NCBI RefSeq assembly: GCF_902498745.1
Contig: NZ_LR701479.1
Location: 1,943,663 to 2,007,662, forward strand
Length of the DNA stretch: 64,000 nt
Origin: Erythrobacter sp. EC-HK427
GTDB taxonomy: Bacteria > Pseudomonadota > Alphaproteobacteria > Sphingomonadales > Sphingomonadaceae
Direction of reading: 5' to 3'
Shown piece after piece: positions 18,142 to 29,399 of the stretch (its first letter is position 1; each line of letters starts with the position of its first letter). Under the pieces are notes generated by a model. That model saw nothing but the letters and a program-made list of their open reading frames with translations. It did not search any database and was not told where the DNA came from. Made by a program: the position numbers and the translations under genes.

Positions 18142-18567
18142 GCGCCGAGGGGGAGCACGGGGGAGGGGGTGTAGGAAAGAGGGTTAGAAGTTCTTTGCAA
18201 TCTCAAAATGTGGAATTCCTAAGAAACCATTACCTGATCTCATAGAACGAGCTTGATTTCCCAGTATTCTGGTACTAGCTCATAGGGACCAGTTGGCGAT
18301 AGCCATGACACGTTCCAAAGCGACTTGGCCGATTCGAAATCGGCTTTCATTGAATTAAGATCTTGTTTTTTTTGGGCGGTCTACACGGTTATCGGGCACA
18401 AATTTCGCCAACAGTCGGATCATGCGGTGCCCTCTGGATTCGACGCAGACATGGGATGAGGCCCATGCTGGCTAGCTCCTCGTTGGTTCACTGGAACTGA
18501 CGTGTTCACAGGATAGGGTAGCGGGTTTGCGTTTGTAGGCCCGCTACTACCTTTGAAGGAGCAAGCT
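18142..18567. other. AT-rich intergenic boundary of an accessory patch
   Basis: 426 bases, of which ~18181-18567 are clearly AT-richer than everything to the left. Contents: a possible 36-residue minus-strand ORF at 18240-18350, a perfect hairpin GCCGATT-CGA-AATCGGC at 18328-18344, an eight-T run near 18365, an inverted pair TAGCGGG (18519) / CCCGCTA (18540) in the leader of the next gene, and a ribosome binding site GAAGGAG at 18555. I see no integrase, tRNA or flanking direct repeat. Confidence 0.6.
18240..18350 (-). other. Possible 36-residue ORF or gene remnant
   Basis: Minus-strand ATG to TGA giving a Trp/Tyr-rich peptide (MKADFESAKSLWNVSWLSPT then GPYELVPEYWEIKLVL). The composition is protein-like rather than random, but there is no ribosome binding site and the frame is closed by a TAG a few codons upstream. 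It could be the tail of a lost gene from the accessory patch. Confidence 0.22.
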
Positions 18568-19464
18568 ATGGCAGAAGACTCAGGTATCAAAGAAAACTTG
18601 GCAAAAATCAAGAAGGCTCTCGCTGAATACGAGGGGCAATACAAAACCGGCGCGGTCATTCATCGGATCGTTACCGACGCTGCGCCAGGACTTGATATCC
18701 GCCAAGTTGTCGAAATGCCTACGGGCCCTGGAGCTCTAACGAAATTCATCGAAGCACATCTCAGCCCGTACGTGCAGCAAATTGGGCATCAAGGCGGGGA
18801 TAAACTATACGGAATCGGCGAAGGCGTGGAAGCGCCTCCTGAAGTCGATGACCCAAATATCTGGAAGGCGTTTGTAAGCCCGAGCTCGATCAATCATCTC
18901 TTTGTGCGCTTGAGCGATGGCGTTCTGATAACATCCAAAGAACCTCAAATTGATGACAATCACAAGCGGATACAGCGTGCGAGTGATGCAGAGCACAGTC
19001 AAATCCGGGCTGAATTTGTAGATTCGCTGCCAGAAGAAGTGCGAGATGATCTGGGTACGAGTATTGAGGATGGAGCCTCGTATGACGACTTTATCACAAG
19101 CTTAAGAGCTGCCGGAAGAGCTGGCTCTTGGGGAAGATTCCGGAGAATAGCTTTTCGCCAGCTTCTCCTGCAAAGGCTTGAAAACGTGGGGCTCGATGAG
19201 AGTAGATGGGCTGCCGTTGCGCATCAGTTGATGGCTTCTCAGAATGCAATGTTCCAACAAGACGAGAAGGAAATTAGGACCGAAAGGGCGAATGCCGAAA
19301 AGGGCAGGAACGAAATCGTCCACCTGGGATCGAAGCCAAACCACGCCCTTAGCGACAAGCGCTTGTTTTTGCAGCAAATACTTGCCAACATGAGCAGTGA
19401 TCATTTGAGAGCTATTCAGGTTCCGTTTGGCGCGGTCTTGGATGCGCTTGAGGGGCGAAGCTAA
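18568..19464 (+). CDS. Accessory protein of PRTase-CE-like cassette, unknown family
   Basis: 298 residues; the ATG at 18568 has GAAGGAG seven bases upstream. I do not recognise the family. Residues ~8-85 look like a compact alpha/beta winged-helix unit (KKALAEYEGQYKTGAVIHRI, GALTKFIEAHLSPYVQQIG, GGDKLYGIGEG), with some likeness in layout to OST-HTH/LOTUS domains, which is only a suggestion. Residues ~95-130 look beta-rich; ~145-290 are mostly helical and charged (GSWGRFRRIAFRQLLLQRLE). No signal or membrane segment, so it is cytoplasmic. Codon use is clearly AT-richer than the flanks, and it lies 21 bases before the PRTase-like gene, so the two form an operon acquired by transfer (inference). 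Confidence 0.7.
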   Translation: MAEDSGIKENLAKIKKALAEYEGQYKTGAVIHRIVTDAAPGLDIRQVVEMPTGPGALTKFIEAHLSPYVQQIGHQGGDKLYGIGEGVEAPPEVDDPNIWKAFVSPSSINHLFVRLSDGVLITSKEPQIDDNHKRIQRASDAEHSQIRAEFVDSLPEEVRDDLGTSIEDGASYDDFITSLRAAGRAGSWGRFRRIAFRQLLLQRLENVGLDESRWAAVAHQLMASQNAMFQQDEKEIRTERANAEKGRNEIVHLGSKPNHALSDKRLFLQQILANMSSDHLRAIQVPFGAVLDALEGRS

Positions 19465-19485
19465 AAAGCTGAGATTGGCTGCCTG

Positions 19486-20808
19486 ATGGCTGAGGCGAAA
19501 ATCTTTGTTGTTACACCCGCAGAATATGCTGCCTCGTTTCGCGACCGCGTGGTCCGAGACGTGATCCCCTGTTACCGCAAGAATGTCGTAATCCTCGAAG
19601 ACGAAGCATTCGGAATCGACAATGTCACTTTAGCCGCGAAGAAAGTCAGTGACCTAATCGATGATTCCGGTGCTGATCGCGAAGAAAGTCATCTGCTCAT
19701 ACTGAGAACGACCAGAACGTCCCATGAAAAACTCCGAAATCGCTGGGAAGAGGGTGGCAGCGAGCTTGCGAACTTCTATCTTCAGGAAAAGCAAAGGGTT
19801 CTGGATAAACTCGACCGCATACTCAAGAAACTCGGCTATCACTGGAGGACGTATGCCGAGACCCAGTTGGGGAAGTTTTTGGGCCAATGTACGCCATTGG
19901 ACAAGTGGTGCGGACAGTTTTTCGAACTCGATATAGGTTACCTTGGTCGGCGCATAGCAATGCAACTCGAAGTAATTGGTTTTGATGATGGGGCACAGCC
20001 GTTTCGGCCTAAGTCACAAGATGCCTATGGGTTAAAGCTACTTCATTGTTACATTGATGATGGCGATCATGGGGGCAGCTGGATAAGTGTAAAGGATCAG
20101 CTCTCGCATGATTTACCGGAGGAAGCTGTCCATGGTATCAAGTTTGCTGAAGGACAAGTTATCGTTCCGGACGCCGAATTTGATGAAATCGTGATTTACG
20201 AGGACGGGCTGTGGAGCGGTAGTGAAACGATCAAGCGGCTGCGTGCCATCAAGGCAACGGATCTCAAAACTCCGATTCGGCTCAAATTTCTGGTCGCTAC
20301 TGATTTTGGGTTACTTGTTGTCCGACAAGCAATCCGGGAGTTGGGACTGAGTGGAATTGTTTCCGTAGAAGCTGGTGAGGCACGCCTTGAGCGATTTCTT
20401 TCCTTAGCGCTGCCCGATGAAGAACAGTTTGGCAGGGGCATAGAGCCGGAAGAGTTCTTCAAGGGGTTGCACAAACACGTTGTTCAGGGCGTCTTTAGGA
20501 CTCCGCAAGATTGGAGCGAGGACATTGATGACGCGCGAGCTGTCGCTAAGGATATTGGAAGGCAATTGGTCGCTCATTGGTTTAAAAAAAGTCGGCAAGA
20601 TGACGACTATCTTGCGGGTGCTGAGAAGTTCTGCCTTGGTGGAGGAGGATTTGCATCGACATTGGCGTTTCAGAGAAGCGTTCCCAAGGTTTGTTTACCG
20701 CTACTTTGGTTGGCGGGGCCTGTGGAGGTTAATGGGAGAAAAGTTGAATGGCGTCCGCTTTTTCTGGACGCGAGGCGTGTCGACCCTGCACTACTCCTAG
20801 CAACGTAA
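19486..20808 (+). CDS. Phosphoribosyltransferase-like protein of the PRTase-CE conflict-system type
   Basis: 440 residues, cytoplasmic, AT-rich codon use. Residues 234-250 (DEIVIYEDGLWSGSETI) are an Asp/Glu-Asp then Gly-Ser-Gly loop preceded by a hydrophobic strand, the shape of the PRPP-binding motif of type I phosphoribosyltransferases. The C-terminal stretch ~385-426 (LGGGGFASTLAFQRSVPKVC, LPLLWLAGP, EWRPLF) matches my memory of how PRTase-CE proteins end: a Gly-rich strand, a Phe/Pro segment, LP.LW, then W.PLF. That family was named for prokaryotic conflict (anti-phage) gene pairs. Residues 1-140 and the helical 145-200 are unassigned. The motif is altered enough that catalysis is not certain. 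Confidence 0.65.
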   Translation: MAEAKIFVVTPAEYAASFRDRVVRDVIPCYRKNVVILEDEAFGIDNVTLAAKKVSDLIDDSGADREESHLLILRTTRTSHEKLRNRWEEGGSELANFYLQEKQRVLDKLDRILKKLGYHWRTYAETQLGKFLGQCTPLDKWCGQFFELDIGYLGRRIAMQLEVIGFDDGAQPFRPKSQDAYGLKLLHCYIDDGDHGGSWISVKDQLSHDLPEEAVHGIKFAEGQVIVPDAEFDEIVIYEDGLWSGSETIKRLRAIKATDLKTPIRLKFLVATDFGLLVVRQAIRELGLSGIVSVEAGEARLERFLSLALPDEEQFGRGIEPEEFFKGLHKHVVQGVFRTPQDWSEDIDDARAVAKDIGRQLVAHWFKKSRQDDDYLAGAEKFCLGGGGFASTLAFQRSVPKVCLPLLWLAGPVEVNGRKVEWRPLFLDARRVDPALLLAT

Positions 20809-20960
20809 TGTCTAACGAGTAGTACAACTTTCTTGATCTCGCGATCTGGGTCCACACCCTTGACCCCCCACCCAAATCCAACTAAGGGCCCTCGCATCCG
20901 AGGCGCGCTTGGCGTGGCTTTGGGCAAATAGAGCTGAACATTGCCGGTTATGTCCCGGGG

Positions 20961-20988
20961 CTCCTCGCATCTGCGTGGGGCTCTTTTC
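20961..20988 (+). terminator. Candidate intrinsic terminator downstream of the accessory cassette
   Basis: CTCCTCGCA-TC-TGCGTGGGG (one mismatch and one G-T pair) followed by CTCTTTTCTATT. It is ~150 bases after the PRTase-like gene stop. Confidence 0.45.
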
Positions 20989-21173
20989 TATTGGGGTAGA
21001 GCGTGAGGCGAGCGGCCCCGGATCAGGTCTGTGATGCAGAGCTGCGCTTCCCGGGGTTCGCATTTCTCGCGAAATGCTCGGGCGGCCGTCAAAGTAACCC
21101 GGTGCTCGAACGCATCCGGGTGGAGTGTTTCAGGCTCGTGCAGGTTTTCGCGCTGCGCTGTGTCGCAAGGGTA

Positions 21174-21380
21174 CGCCCTTCGACAGGCGCAGGACTAGCG
21201 GTCGAGATGCACGATCCCGATGCAATCCATCCGGTGCCGGTAGCGCCATTCACGGGTGAAGGGTCTTTTCGTCCCATTCATCCGACTGCCCTGAGCCTGT
21301 CGAAGGGCTGCACTTCTTTTTGAGCCTCGCGCGGGGCCGGAAGAAAAAGCAGTCCTTCGACAGGCTCAGGACGGTCGGGG
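21174..21380. repeat. Cluster of REP-like family A blocks
   Basis: CGCCCTTCGACAGGCGCAGG at 21174, an inverted CTGAGCCTGTCGAAGGGC at 21291, and CAGTCCTTCGACAGGCTCAG at 21350. The last two face each other around a ~38-base spacer, forming one complete palindrome; the first is a half element. They sit in the promoter/leader zone of rpsL. Confidence 0.7.
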
Positions 21381-21427
21381 TTCGGGGGTTAAGTCCCCAA
21401 CACCCACACAAACGGTGAAGAGAAACT

Positions 21428-21799
21428 ATGCCGACTATTAACCAGCTTGTGCGCAAACCGCGCCAGCCGATTGTCAAGAAGAGCAAGTCTGCCGCGATGC
21501 AGTCCGCTCCGCAGAAGCGTGGTGTGTGCACCCGCGTCTACACGACGACTCCGAAGAAGCCGAACTCGGCACTGCGCAAGGTCGCGAAGATCCGTCTGAC
21601 CAACCAGCGTGAAATCATCGCCTACATTCCGGGCGAAGGCCACAACTTGCAGGAACACTCCGTGGTGCTGATCCGCGGCGGCCGTGTGCGCGACCTTCCC
21701 GGTGTGCGTTACCACGTGCTGCGCGGCGTGCTCGACACGCAGGGCGTGAAGGACCGCAAGCAGAGCCGTTCGAAGTACGGCGCCAAGCGTCCGAAGTAA
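21428..21799 (+). CDS. rpsL: 30S ribosomal protein S12
   Basis: 123 residues, full length, with the decoding-centre loop [13 protein letters not shown] (K43 and K44 present, D in RDLPG). Position 88, Lys in E. coli (GRVKDLPG), is Arg here (GRVRDLPG, codon at 21689). K88R substitutions in S12 are known streptomycin-resistance changes. First gene of the str operon, followed by rpsG, fusA and tuf. Confidence 0.97.
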   Translation: MPTINQLVRKPRQPIVKKSKSAAMQSAPQKRGVCTRVYTTTPKKPNSALRKVAKIRLTNQREIIAYIPGEGHNLQEHSVVLIRGGRVRDLPGVRYHVLRGVLDTQGVKDRKQSRSKYGAKRPK

Positions 21800-21817
21800 G
21801 CGGGTTTTTTCTCGTCG

Positions 21818-21836
21818 CCCCGCACGTGATGCGGGG
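21818..21836 (+). other. Hairpin in the rpsL-rpsG spacer
   Basis: CCCCGC-ACGTGAT-GCGGGG, a perfect six-base GC stem 18 bases after rpsL. A T-run (TTTTTT at 21805) precedes rather than follows it, so it is more likely an RNA processing or stability element than a terminator. Confidence 0.4.
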
Positions 21837-21880
21837 TAGGGCTCACTTTCCCAGCGCGCCGCGTGAAAAAAGTAAGCCTT

Positions 21881-21904
21881 GGCCCGGATCAAGTCCGGGC
21901 TGAC
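21881..21904. repeat. REP-like palindrome, family D, inside the str operon
   Basis: GCCCGGATCAAGTCCGGGC followed by TGACGA, just upstream of rpsG. This wording (CCCGGACTTGATCCGGG) is a recurrent extragenic palindrome in sphingomonads and related alphaproteobacteria. Confidence 0.55.
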
Positions 21905-21930
21905 GAATTTGAGATTTTGGAGACAAGAAA

Positions 21931-22401
21931 ATGTCACGTCGTCGTCGTCCCGAAAAGCGGGAAATCCTGCCTGATCCCAAGTTCGGTGATCAGGTGCTGT
22001 CAAAGTTCATGAACAACCTGATGCTGGACGGTAAGAAGGCCGTTGCCGAAGGTATCGTCTACACCGCGCTCGATACGGTGGAAGCCAAGGCGAAGACCAA
22101 TCCGGTCGAGGTGTTCCACACCGCGCTCGACAATGTGAAGCCGCAGGTCGAAGTGCGCAGCCGCCGTGTCGGTGGTGCGACGTATCAGGTGCCGGTGGAA
22201 GTGCGTCCCGAACGTGCGCAGGCGCTGGCCATCCGCTGGCTCATCACCGCGGCGCGCGGCCGTGCCGAAACCACGATGTCGGCGCGTCTCTCGGGCGAAC
22301 TGATGGATGCGGCCAACAACCGTGGCAACGCCGTCAAGAAGCGCGAAGACACGCACCGCATGGCGGACGCGAACCGCGCCTTCAGCCACTACCGCTGGTA
22401 A
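21931..22401 (+). CDS. rpsG: 30S ribosomal protein S7
   Basis: 156 residues; begins [19 protein letters not shown] and carries the conserved [16 protein letters not shown] and [16 protein letters not shown] blocks and ends [20 protein letters not shown]. Primary 16S rRNA 3' domain binder and usual feedback regulator of the str operon. GGAG ribosome binding site upstream. Confidence 0.97.
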   Translation: MSRRRRPEKREILPDPKFGDQVLSKFMNNLMLDGKKAVAEGIVYTALDTVEAKAKTNPVEVFHTALDNVKPQVEVRSRRVGGATYQVPVEVRPERAQALAIRWLITAARGRAETTMSARLSGELMDAANNRGNAVKKREDTHRMADANRAFSHYRW

Positions 22402-22432
22402 GCGGCGCTGGCACGGCGTGATGCTTGCAAGG

Positions 22433-22450
22433 CCGGGCTTTGGGGCCCGG
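22433..22450 (+). other. Hairpin in the rpsG-fusA spacer
   Basis: CCGGGC / GCCCGG around a six-base loop, 32 bases after rpsG, without a T-run. Possibly attenuates or processes the str transcript. Confidence 0.3.
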
Positions 22451-22522
22451 TCTTCAAGCGGTCACACAATTGACTATATGGGGCGCGAGTTTTCGTCCCC
22501 CGCAAACCGTTAAGGAATTAAC

Positions 22523-24655
<2,133 letters not shown>

Positions 24656-24748
24656 CTTGGCAAGCAAGGCTAGGGGCGGCGCCTGTTTCAGCGGGTGCCG
24701 ACTCTCTCCCCGCAGAAATTTCATTTTAGACAGAGGTTAAAAGAGAAA

Positions 24749-25939
24749 ATGGCAAAGGCAAAATTCGAGCGGAACAAGCCGCACTGCAATATCGGCACCA
24801 TTGGTCACGTCGACCACGGCAAGACCACGCTGACCGCTGCGATCACCAAGGTGATGGCCGAAGTCAACGGCGGTGAAGCGGTTGATTTCGCCAACATCGA
24901 CAAGGCTCCCGAAGAGCGCGAGCGCGGCATCACCATTTCGACCGCACACGTCGAATATGAAACCGCTGCGCGTCACTACGCCCACGTCGACTGCCCGGGC
25001 CACGCTGACTATGTGAAGAACATGATCACCGGTGCCGCGCAGATGGACGGCGCGATCCTCGTGGTGAACGCAGCTGACGGCCCGATGCCGCAGACCCGTG
25101 AGCACATCCTGCTCGCCCGTCAGGTCGGCGTGCCGGCGCTGGTCGTGTACATGAACAAGGTTGATCAGGTCGACGACGAAGAAATTCTCGAACTGGTTGA
25201 GCTGGAAGTGCGCGAACTGCTGTCGAGCTATGATTTCGATGGCGACAACATTCCGATCGTCAAGGGTTCGGCTCTGGCCGCTCTCGAAGGCCGTGACGAT
25301 AACATCGGCAAGGATTCGATCATTGCCCTGATGGAAGCCGTCGACGAGCACATCCCGCAGCCCGACCGTCCGGTTGACAAGCCCTTCCTGATGCCGATCG
25401 AAGACGTGTTCTCGATCTCGGGTCGTGGTACGGTTGTGACCGGCCGCGTGGAAACCGGCATTGTGAACGTTGGCGACGAAGTCGAAATCGTCGGCATCAA
25501 GGACACCTCTAAGACCACCGTGACCGGCGTCGAAATGTTCCGCAAGCTGCTCGATTCGGGCCAGGCTGGCGACAACATCGGTGCCCTGATCCGCGGTGTT
25601 GCGCGTGACGATGTCGAGCGTGGCCAGGTTCTGTGCAAGCCCGGTTCGGTTAGCCCGCACACCGAGTTCAGTGCAGAAGTCTACGTTCTGTCGAAGGATG
25701 AAGGCGGCCGTCACACGCCGTTCTTTGCCAACTATCGTCCGCAGTTCTACTTCCGTACGACCGACGTGACCGGCGAAGTGATCCTTCCCGAAGGCACCGA
25801 AATGGTGATGCCGGGCGACAACGTGACGATCAACGTCAAGCTGATCGCTCCGATCGCCATGGACGAAGGCCTGCGCTTCGCTATCCGCGAAGGCGGCCGC
25901 ACCGTCGGCTCGGGCGTGGTCTCGAAGATCACCAACTAA
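24749..25939 (+). CDS. tuf: Elongation factor Tu
   Basis: 396 residues; begins [20 protein letters not shown]. GTPase motifs [25 protein letters not shown]. The ATG at 24749 restores the canonical N terminus. It carries aminoacyl-tRNA to the ribosome. Last gene of the str operon, closed by a strong terminator; whether a second tuf copy exists elsewhere cannot be seen. Confidence 0.98.
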   Translation: MAKAKFERNKPHCNIGTIGHVDHGKTTLTAAITKVMAEVNGGEAVDFANIDKAPEERERGITISTAHVEYETAARHYAHVDCPGHADYVKNMITGAAQMDGAILVVNAADGPMPQTREHILLARQVGVPALVVYMNKVDQVDDEEILELVELEVRELLSSYDFDGDNIPIVKGSALAALEGRDDNIGKDSIIALMEAVDEHIPQPDRPVDKPFLMPIEDVFSISGRGTVVTGRVETGIVNVGDEVEIVGIKDTSKTTVTGVEMFRKLLDSGQAGDNIGALIRGVARDDVERGQVLCKPGSVSPHTEFSAEVYVLSKDEGGRHTPFFANYRPQFYFRTTDVTGEVILPEGTEMVMPGDNVTINVKLIAPIAMDEGLRFAIREGGRTVGSGVVSKITN

Positions 25940-25967
25940 TTCACTGCCCCTCGGGGTATTGAAACGA

Positions 25968-26008
25968 GACCCGTCCTTCCCACTGGAAGGGCGGGTCTTC
26001 GCTTTTTT
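25968..26008 (+). terminator. Strong rho-independent terminator after tuf
   Basis: GACCCGTCCTTCC-CACT-GGAAGGGCGGGTC (13-base stem with one mismatch) followed by TTCGCTTTTTT. It separates the str operon from the S10 operon, so rpsJ onward needs its own promoter in 26009-26200. Confidence 0.92.
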
Positions 26009-26261
26009 GGAAGCGCAATTTCCGCCCGGTGCCACAGCCGGGCAGGCTGGGGACGAAACCTTCAATTGAGGGGTTGCCAGATGGAGGTCCGCTCCGTATA
26101 CGCGCCTCCGTACCGGACGAGATTCGTCTCGCCCGAAACGAAATTTACTGGGAAGGCCGCCCGCTGACGGGAAACCGGGCAGAGCGGGGCGAGCCTTTTT
26201 GTTTTGGGGTTTTGGCTATTGGGCCGGAATTCCTTGGCTCTTTCGCATTGGTAGTTGGAAC
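26009..26261 (+). promoter_or_regulatory. Promoter/leader region of the S10 operon
   Basis: 253 bases between the tuf terminator and rpsJ. It contains GCCCGCTGACGGGAAACCGG, a T-rich stretch (CCTTTTTGTTTTGGGGTTTT) at ~26195 and the rpsJ leader. A promoter is required by the terminator upstream, but I cannot identify convincing -35/-10 boxes. Confidence 0.45.
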
Positions 26262-26573
<312 letters not shown>

Positions 26574-26824
26574 GCGGGTGATGCTCCCGCCAAGGCGGGG
26601 GCGACAACGTCGGGTCGAACGTATCGGCCTGCGATCCCTGCTTCGGCCGGGATGGCGACACAAAGAGATACCGCCGGATTTATCCGGGCTGCGTCTCCCG
26701 TCTCGCTCGGATGGCCCGGTGGCCACGAGAGCATTTCAGCCCGGACGGGCGATGTATCGAACATTTCGGGCTGTCATGCACCTGGGGGATGGGCCTTCAG
26801 GTGCCTCTGTAAGGAGTTTGCGTG
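26574..26824 (+). promoter_or_regulatory. rpsJ-rplC spacer with leader-like hairpin
   Basis: 251 bases, unusually long for S10-L3. It has REP-like words (CTCCCGCCAAGGCGGGGGCG near 26584; GATCCCTGCTTCGGCCGGGA near 26632) and, directly before the rplC ribosome binding site, the perfect stem GCACCTG (26778) / CAGGTGC (26798). That last hairpin could control rplC translation (inference). Confidence 0.4.
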
Positions 26825-27592
26825 ATGCGCACTGGCGTGATCGCTAAGAAAGTCGGGATGACCCGCATGTTCCAGGAGGATGGACGTCACGTTCCCGTGA
26901 CCGTTCTTTCGCTGGAAGGGTGCCAGGTCACAGGCAATCGTACCGAAGAGCGTGACGGATATTGGTCCGTCCAGCTCGGCGCGGGCGTTGCCAAGCACAA
27001 GAATGTCAACAAGCCGCAGCGCGAAGCTTTCGCCAAGGCTGAAGTCGGCCTGAAGCAAAAGGTCGCCGAATTCCGGGTCGAGAATGCAGATGGCCTGCTT
27101 CCCGTTGGCGCGACGATTGCGGCGGACCACTTCGTCGCCGGCCAGATGGTCGACGTGACCGGTCACACGGTCGGTAAGGGCTTTGCCGGTGCCATGAAGC
27201 GTTGGGGCTTCGGTGGTCTGCGCGCATCGCACGGCGTTTCCATTTCGCACCGTTCGCACGGTTCGACGGGTAACCGCCAGGATCCGGGCAAGGTTTTCAA
27301 GAACAAGAAGATGGCCGGTCACATGGGTGACCGTCAGCGCACGCAGCAGAACCTCGAAGTGGTTCGCACCGATGCAGAGCGCGGCCTGATTTTCGTCAAG
27401 GGTTCCGTCCCCGGCGCGAAGAATGGCTGGCTGCTGGTGAAGGACGCGGTGAAGGTTGCCCTTCCCGAAGGTGTTCCGTTCCCCGGCGCGCTGCTCGATA
27501 CCTCGGCGCCCGCTCCCGAAGCGGCTGCTCCGGTTGAACAGACCAACGTTTCCGATGCCGTTCCGGCGTCGGACGAAAACAAGGAGGGCTGA
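26825..27592 (+). CDS. rplC: 50S ribosomal protein L3
   Basis: 255 residues from the ATG at 26825 (the GTG three bases earlier is not needed). Conserved core [20 protein letters not shown] and [13 protein letters not shown] includes the Gln that PrmB methylates in E. coli. A ~35-residue Ala/Pro/Asp-rich tail ([20 protein letters not shown]) extends beyond the usual C terminus. Confidence 0.95.
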   Translation: MRTGVIAKKVGMTRMFQEDGRHVPVTVLSLEGCQVTGNRTEERDGYWSVQLGAGVAKHKNVNKPQREAFAKAEVGLKQKVAEFRVENADGLLPVGATIAADHFVAGQMVDVTGHTVGKGFAGAMKRWGFGGLRASHGVSISHRSHGSTGNRQDPGKVFKNKKMAGHMGDRQRTQQNLEVVRTDAERGLIFVKGSVPGAKNGWLLVKDAVKVALPEGVPFPGALLDTSAPAPEAAAPVEQTNVSDAVPASDENKEG

Positions 27593-27595
27593 TCC

Positions 27596-28234
27596 GTGAA
27601 GGTGAAGGTCCAGAAAATCGACGGCAAGGCCGCCGGCGACGTTGAGCTCAACGATGCCGTGTTCGGTGTGGAGCCGCGTGCCGATATCCTGCACCGCGTC
27701 GTGACGTGGCAGCTGGAAAGCCGCCGCGCGACCGCCCGTCCGACGCGCGAGCGTTCCGACGTTGCCCGCACCGGCAAGAAGTTCGGCAAGCAGAAGGGCT
27801 CCGGCGGCGCTCGCCACGGTGCCCGTTCGGCTCCGATCTTCATCGGCGGCGGCAAGGCCCACGGCGCGCGCAAGCGTGACTTCAACCCGTCGCTGAACAA
27901 GAAGATCCGCGCACTCGGCCTCAAGATGGCGCTGAGCACGAAGGCGAAGGACGGTCTGGTGATCGTTGACAGCCTGGAACTGAAGGACGCCAAGACCAAG
28001 GCGCTGGCTACAGCATTCGGCAAGAATGGCTGGAACGGCAAGGTACTGGTGATCGACGGTGAAAGCGTTGACGCGAGCTTCCGCAAGGCTTCGGGCAATC
28101 TGGTGGGCGTCAACGTCCTCCCGGCTGCCGGTGCCAATGTGTACGACATCCTCAACCACGACACGCTTGTCCTGACCAAGGATGCTGTCGCCAAGCTGGA
28201 GGCGCGTTTCGCCCTGGCGGGAGGTGCTAAGTAA
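27596..28234 (+). CDS. rplD: 50S ribosomal protein L4
   Basis: 212 residues, GTG start at 27596, four bases after rplC. The tunnel-loop region [20 protein letters not shown] and the [13 protein letters not shown] block are diagnostic. Large-subunit exit-tunnel protein and, in E. coli, feedback regulator of this operon. Confidence 0.95.
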   Translation: MKVKVQKIDGKAAGDVELNDAVFGVEPRADILHRVVTWQLESRRATARPTRERSDVARTGKKFGKQKGSGGARHGARSAPIFIGGGKAHGARKRDFNPSLNKKIRALGLKMALSTKAKDGLVIVDSLELKDAKTKALATAFGKNGWNGKVLVIDGESVDASFRKASGNLVGVNVLPAAGANVYDILNHDTLVLTKDAVAKLEARFALAGGAK

Positions 28235-28542
28235 TGGCCAAGAAGCAAGCAATCGATGCGCGTCACTATGACGTGGTGCTGGCGCCGCACATCACCGAAA
28301 AGGCCACCCTGCTAAGTGAGAACAACGCAGTGGTCTTCAAGGTGGCGGGCGATGCGACCAAGCCGCAGATCAAGGAAGCCGTCGAGGCGATCTTTGATGT
28401 CAGCGTCACGGGCGTGAACACCCTCAACGTGAAGGGTAAGACAAAGCGTTGGAAGGGCAAGCCCTACAAGCGCAACGACCTGAAGAAGGCGATCGTTACC
28501 CTGAAGGACGGCGATTCCATCGACGTCACCAGCGGTATCTGA
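28234..28542 (+). CDS. rplW: 50S ribosomal protein L23
   Basis: 102 residues; start ATG shares one base with the rplD stop. Contains [20 protein letters not shown] and [20 protein letters not shown]. It lies at the tunnel exit and docks trigger factor and SRP. Confidence 0.95.
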   Translation: MAKKQAIDARHYDVVLAPHITEKATLLSENNAVVFKVAGDATKPQIKEAVEAIFDVSVTGVNTLNVKGKTKRWKGKPYKRNDLKKAIVTLKDGDSIDVTSGI

Positions 28543-28556
28543 GGGGCTAGAGAGAA

Positions 28557-29393
28557 ATGGCACTCAAGAACTACAAACCAACCAGCCCCGCGCGTCGCGC
28601 GCTGGTTCTCGTCGACAAGACTGGCCTCCACAAAGGTGGTCCGGTCAAGTCGCTGTCCAAGGGCATGACAAAGACCGGTGGCCGCAACAACAAGGGCCAT
28701 GTTACCTCGCGCGGCAAGGGCGGCGGTAACAAGCAGAAGTACCGGTTCATCGACTTCAAGCGTCGCAAGTGGGACATTGAAGGCACCGTGGAGCGGTTGG
28801 AATACGACCCGAACCGCACCGCCTTCATCGCGCTGGTGAAGTATGATGACGGCGAACTCGCTTACATCATCGCGCCGAACCGTTTGGCTCCCGGTGACAA
28901 GATCGTCGCTGGTGAAAAGACCGACACCAAGCCGGGCAACGCCATGCTGCTGGGCCAGATGCCGGTCGGCACCATCTGCCACAATGTGGAGATGAAGCCG
29001 GGCAAGGGCGGGCAGATCGCCCGTTCGGCAGGCACCTATGTGCAGCTCGTCGGTCGTGACCGCGGGATGGTGATCGTCCGTCTCAACAGCGGCGAACAGC
29101 GTTACCTGCGCGCCGATTGCATGGGCACGGTTGGCTCGGTTTCGAACCCGGACAACCAGAACCAGAACCTGGGCAAGGCCGGTCGTCGCCGTCACATGGG
29201 CATCAAGCCTTTGACGCGCGGTGTCGCCAAGAACCCGGTTGACCACCCGCACGGTGGTGGTGAAGGCCGCACCAGCGGTGGCCGTCACCCGGTGACCCCG
29301 TGGGGCAAGCCGACAAAGGGCGCCCGTACCCGCAAGAACAAGTCGACGGACAAGATGATTATCCGTTCGCGTCACGCGAAGAAGAAGAGGTAA
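28557..29393 (+). CDS. rplB: 50S ribosomal protein L2
   Basis: 278 residues with [20 protein letters not shown] and the peptidyl-transferase-near [20 protein letters not shown] including the essential His. Ends [13 protein letters not shown]. Confidence 0.97.
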   Translation: MALKNYKPTSPARRALVLVDKTGLHKGGPVKSLSKGMTKTGGRNNKGHVTSRGKGGGNKQKYRFIDFKRRKWDIEGTVERLEYDPNRTAFIALVKYDDGELAYIIAPNRLAPGDKIVAGEKTDTKPGNAMLLGQMPVGTICHNVEMKPGKGGQIARSAGTYVQLVGRDRGMVIVRLNSGEQRYLRADCMGTVGSVSNPDNQNQNLGKAGRRRHMGIKPLTRGVAKNPVDHPHGGGEGRTSGGRHPVTPWGKPTKGARTRKNKSTDKMIIRSRHAKKKR

Positions 29394-29399
29394 GGACTA

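Larger units (their letters stand above)
20809..21427. other. Intergenic region between accessory patch and str operon
   Basis: 619 bases without a convincing gene. ~20809-20870 is the AT-rich tail of the accessory patch; composition returns to GC-rich near 20880. It carries a terminator-like hairpin (20961-20988) and REP-like blocks at 21174-21201 and 21283-21380. The short hairpin GGGGTTAAGTCCCC lies just before the rpsL ribosome binding site. The rpsL promoter must lie here, but I cannot single it out. Confidence 0.6.

Noticed and set aside
20809-20960. Search for an att site or direct repeat flanking the AT-rich cassette
   Set aside because: No convincing direct repeat between ~18150-18250 and ~20800-20960 was found by eye.
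21003-21323. 106-codon plus-strand frame upstream of rpsL
   Set aside because: Consists largely of repeat-derived sequence (ending HPTALSLSKGCTSF) without a ribosome binding site.
24737-26065. 442-codon frame opposite tuf
   Set aside because: Antisense shadow of EF-Tu that also crosses the terminator; no independent support.
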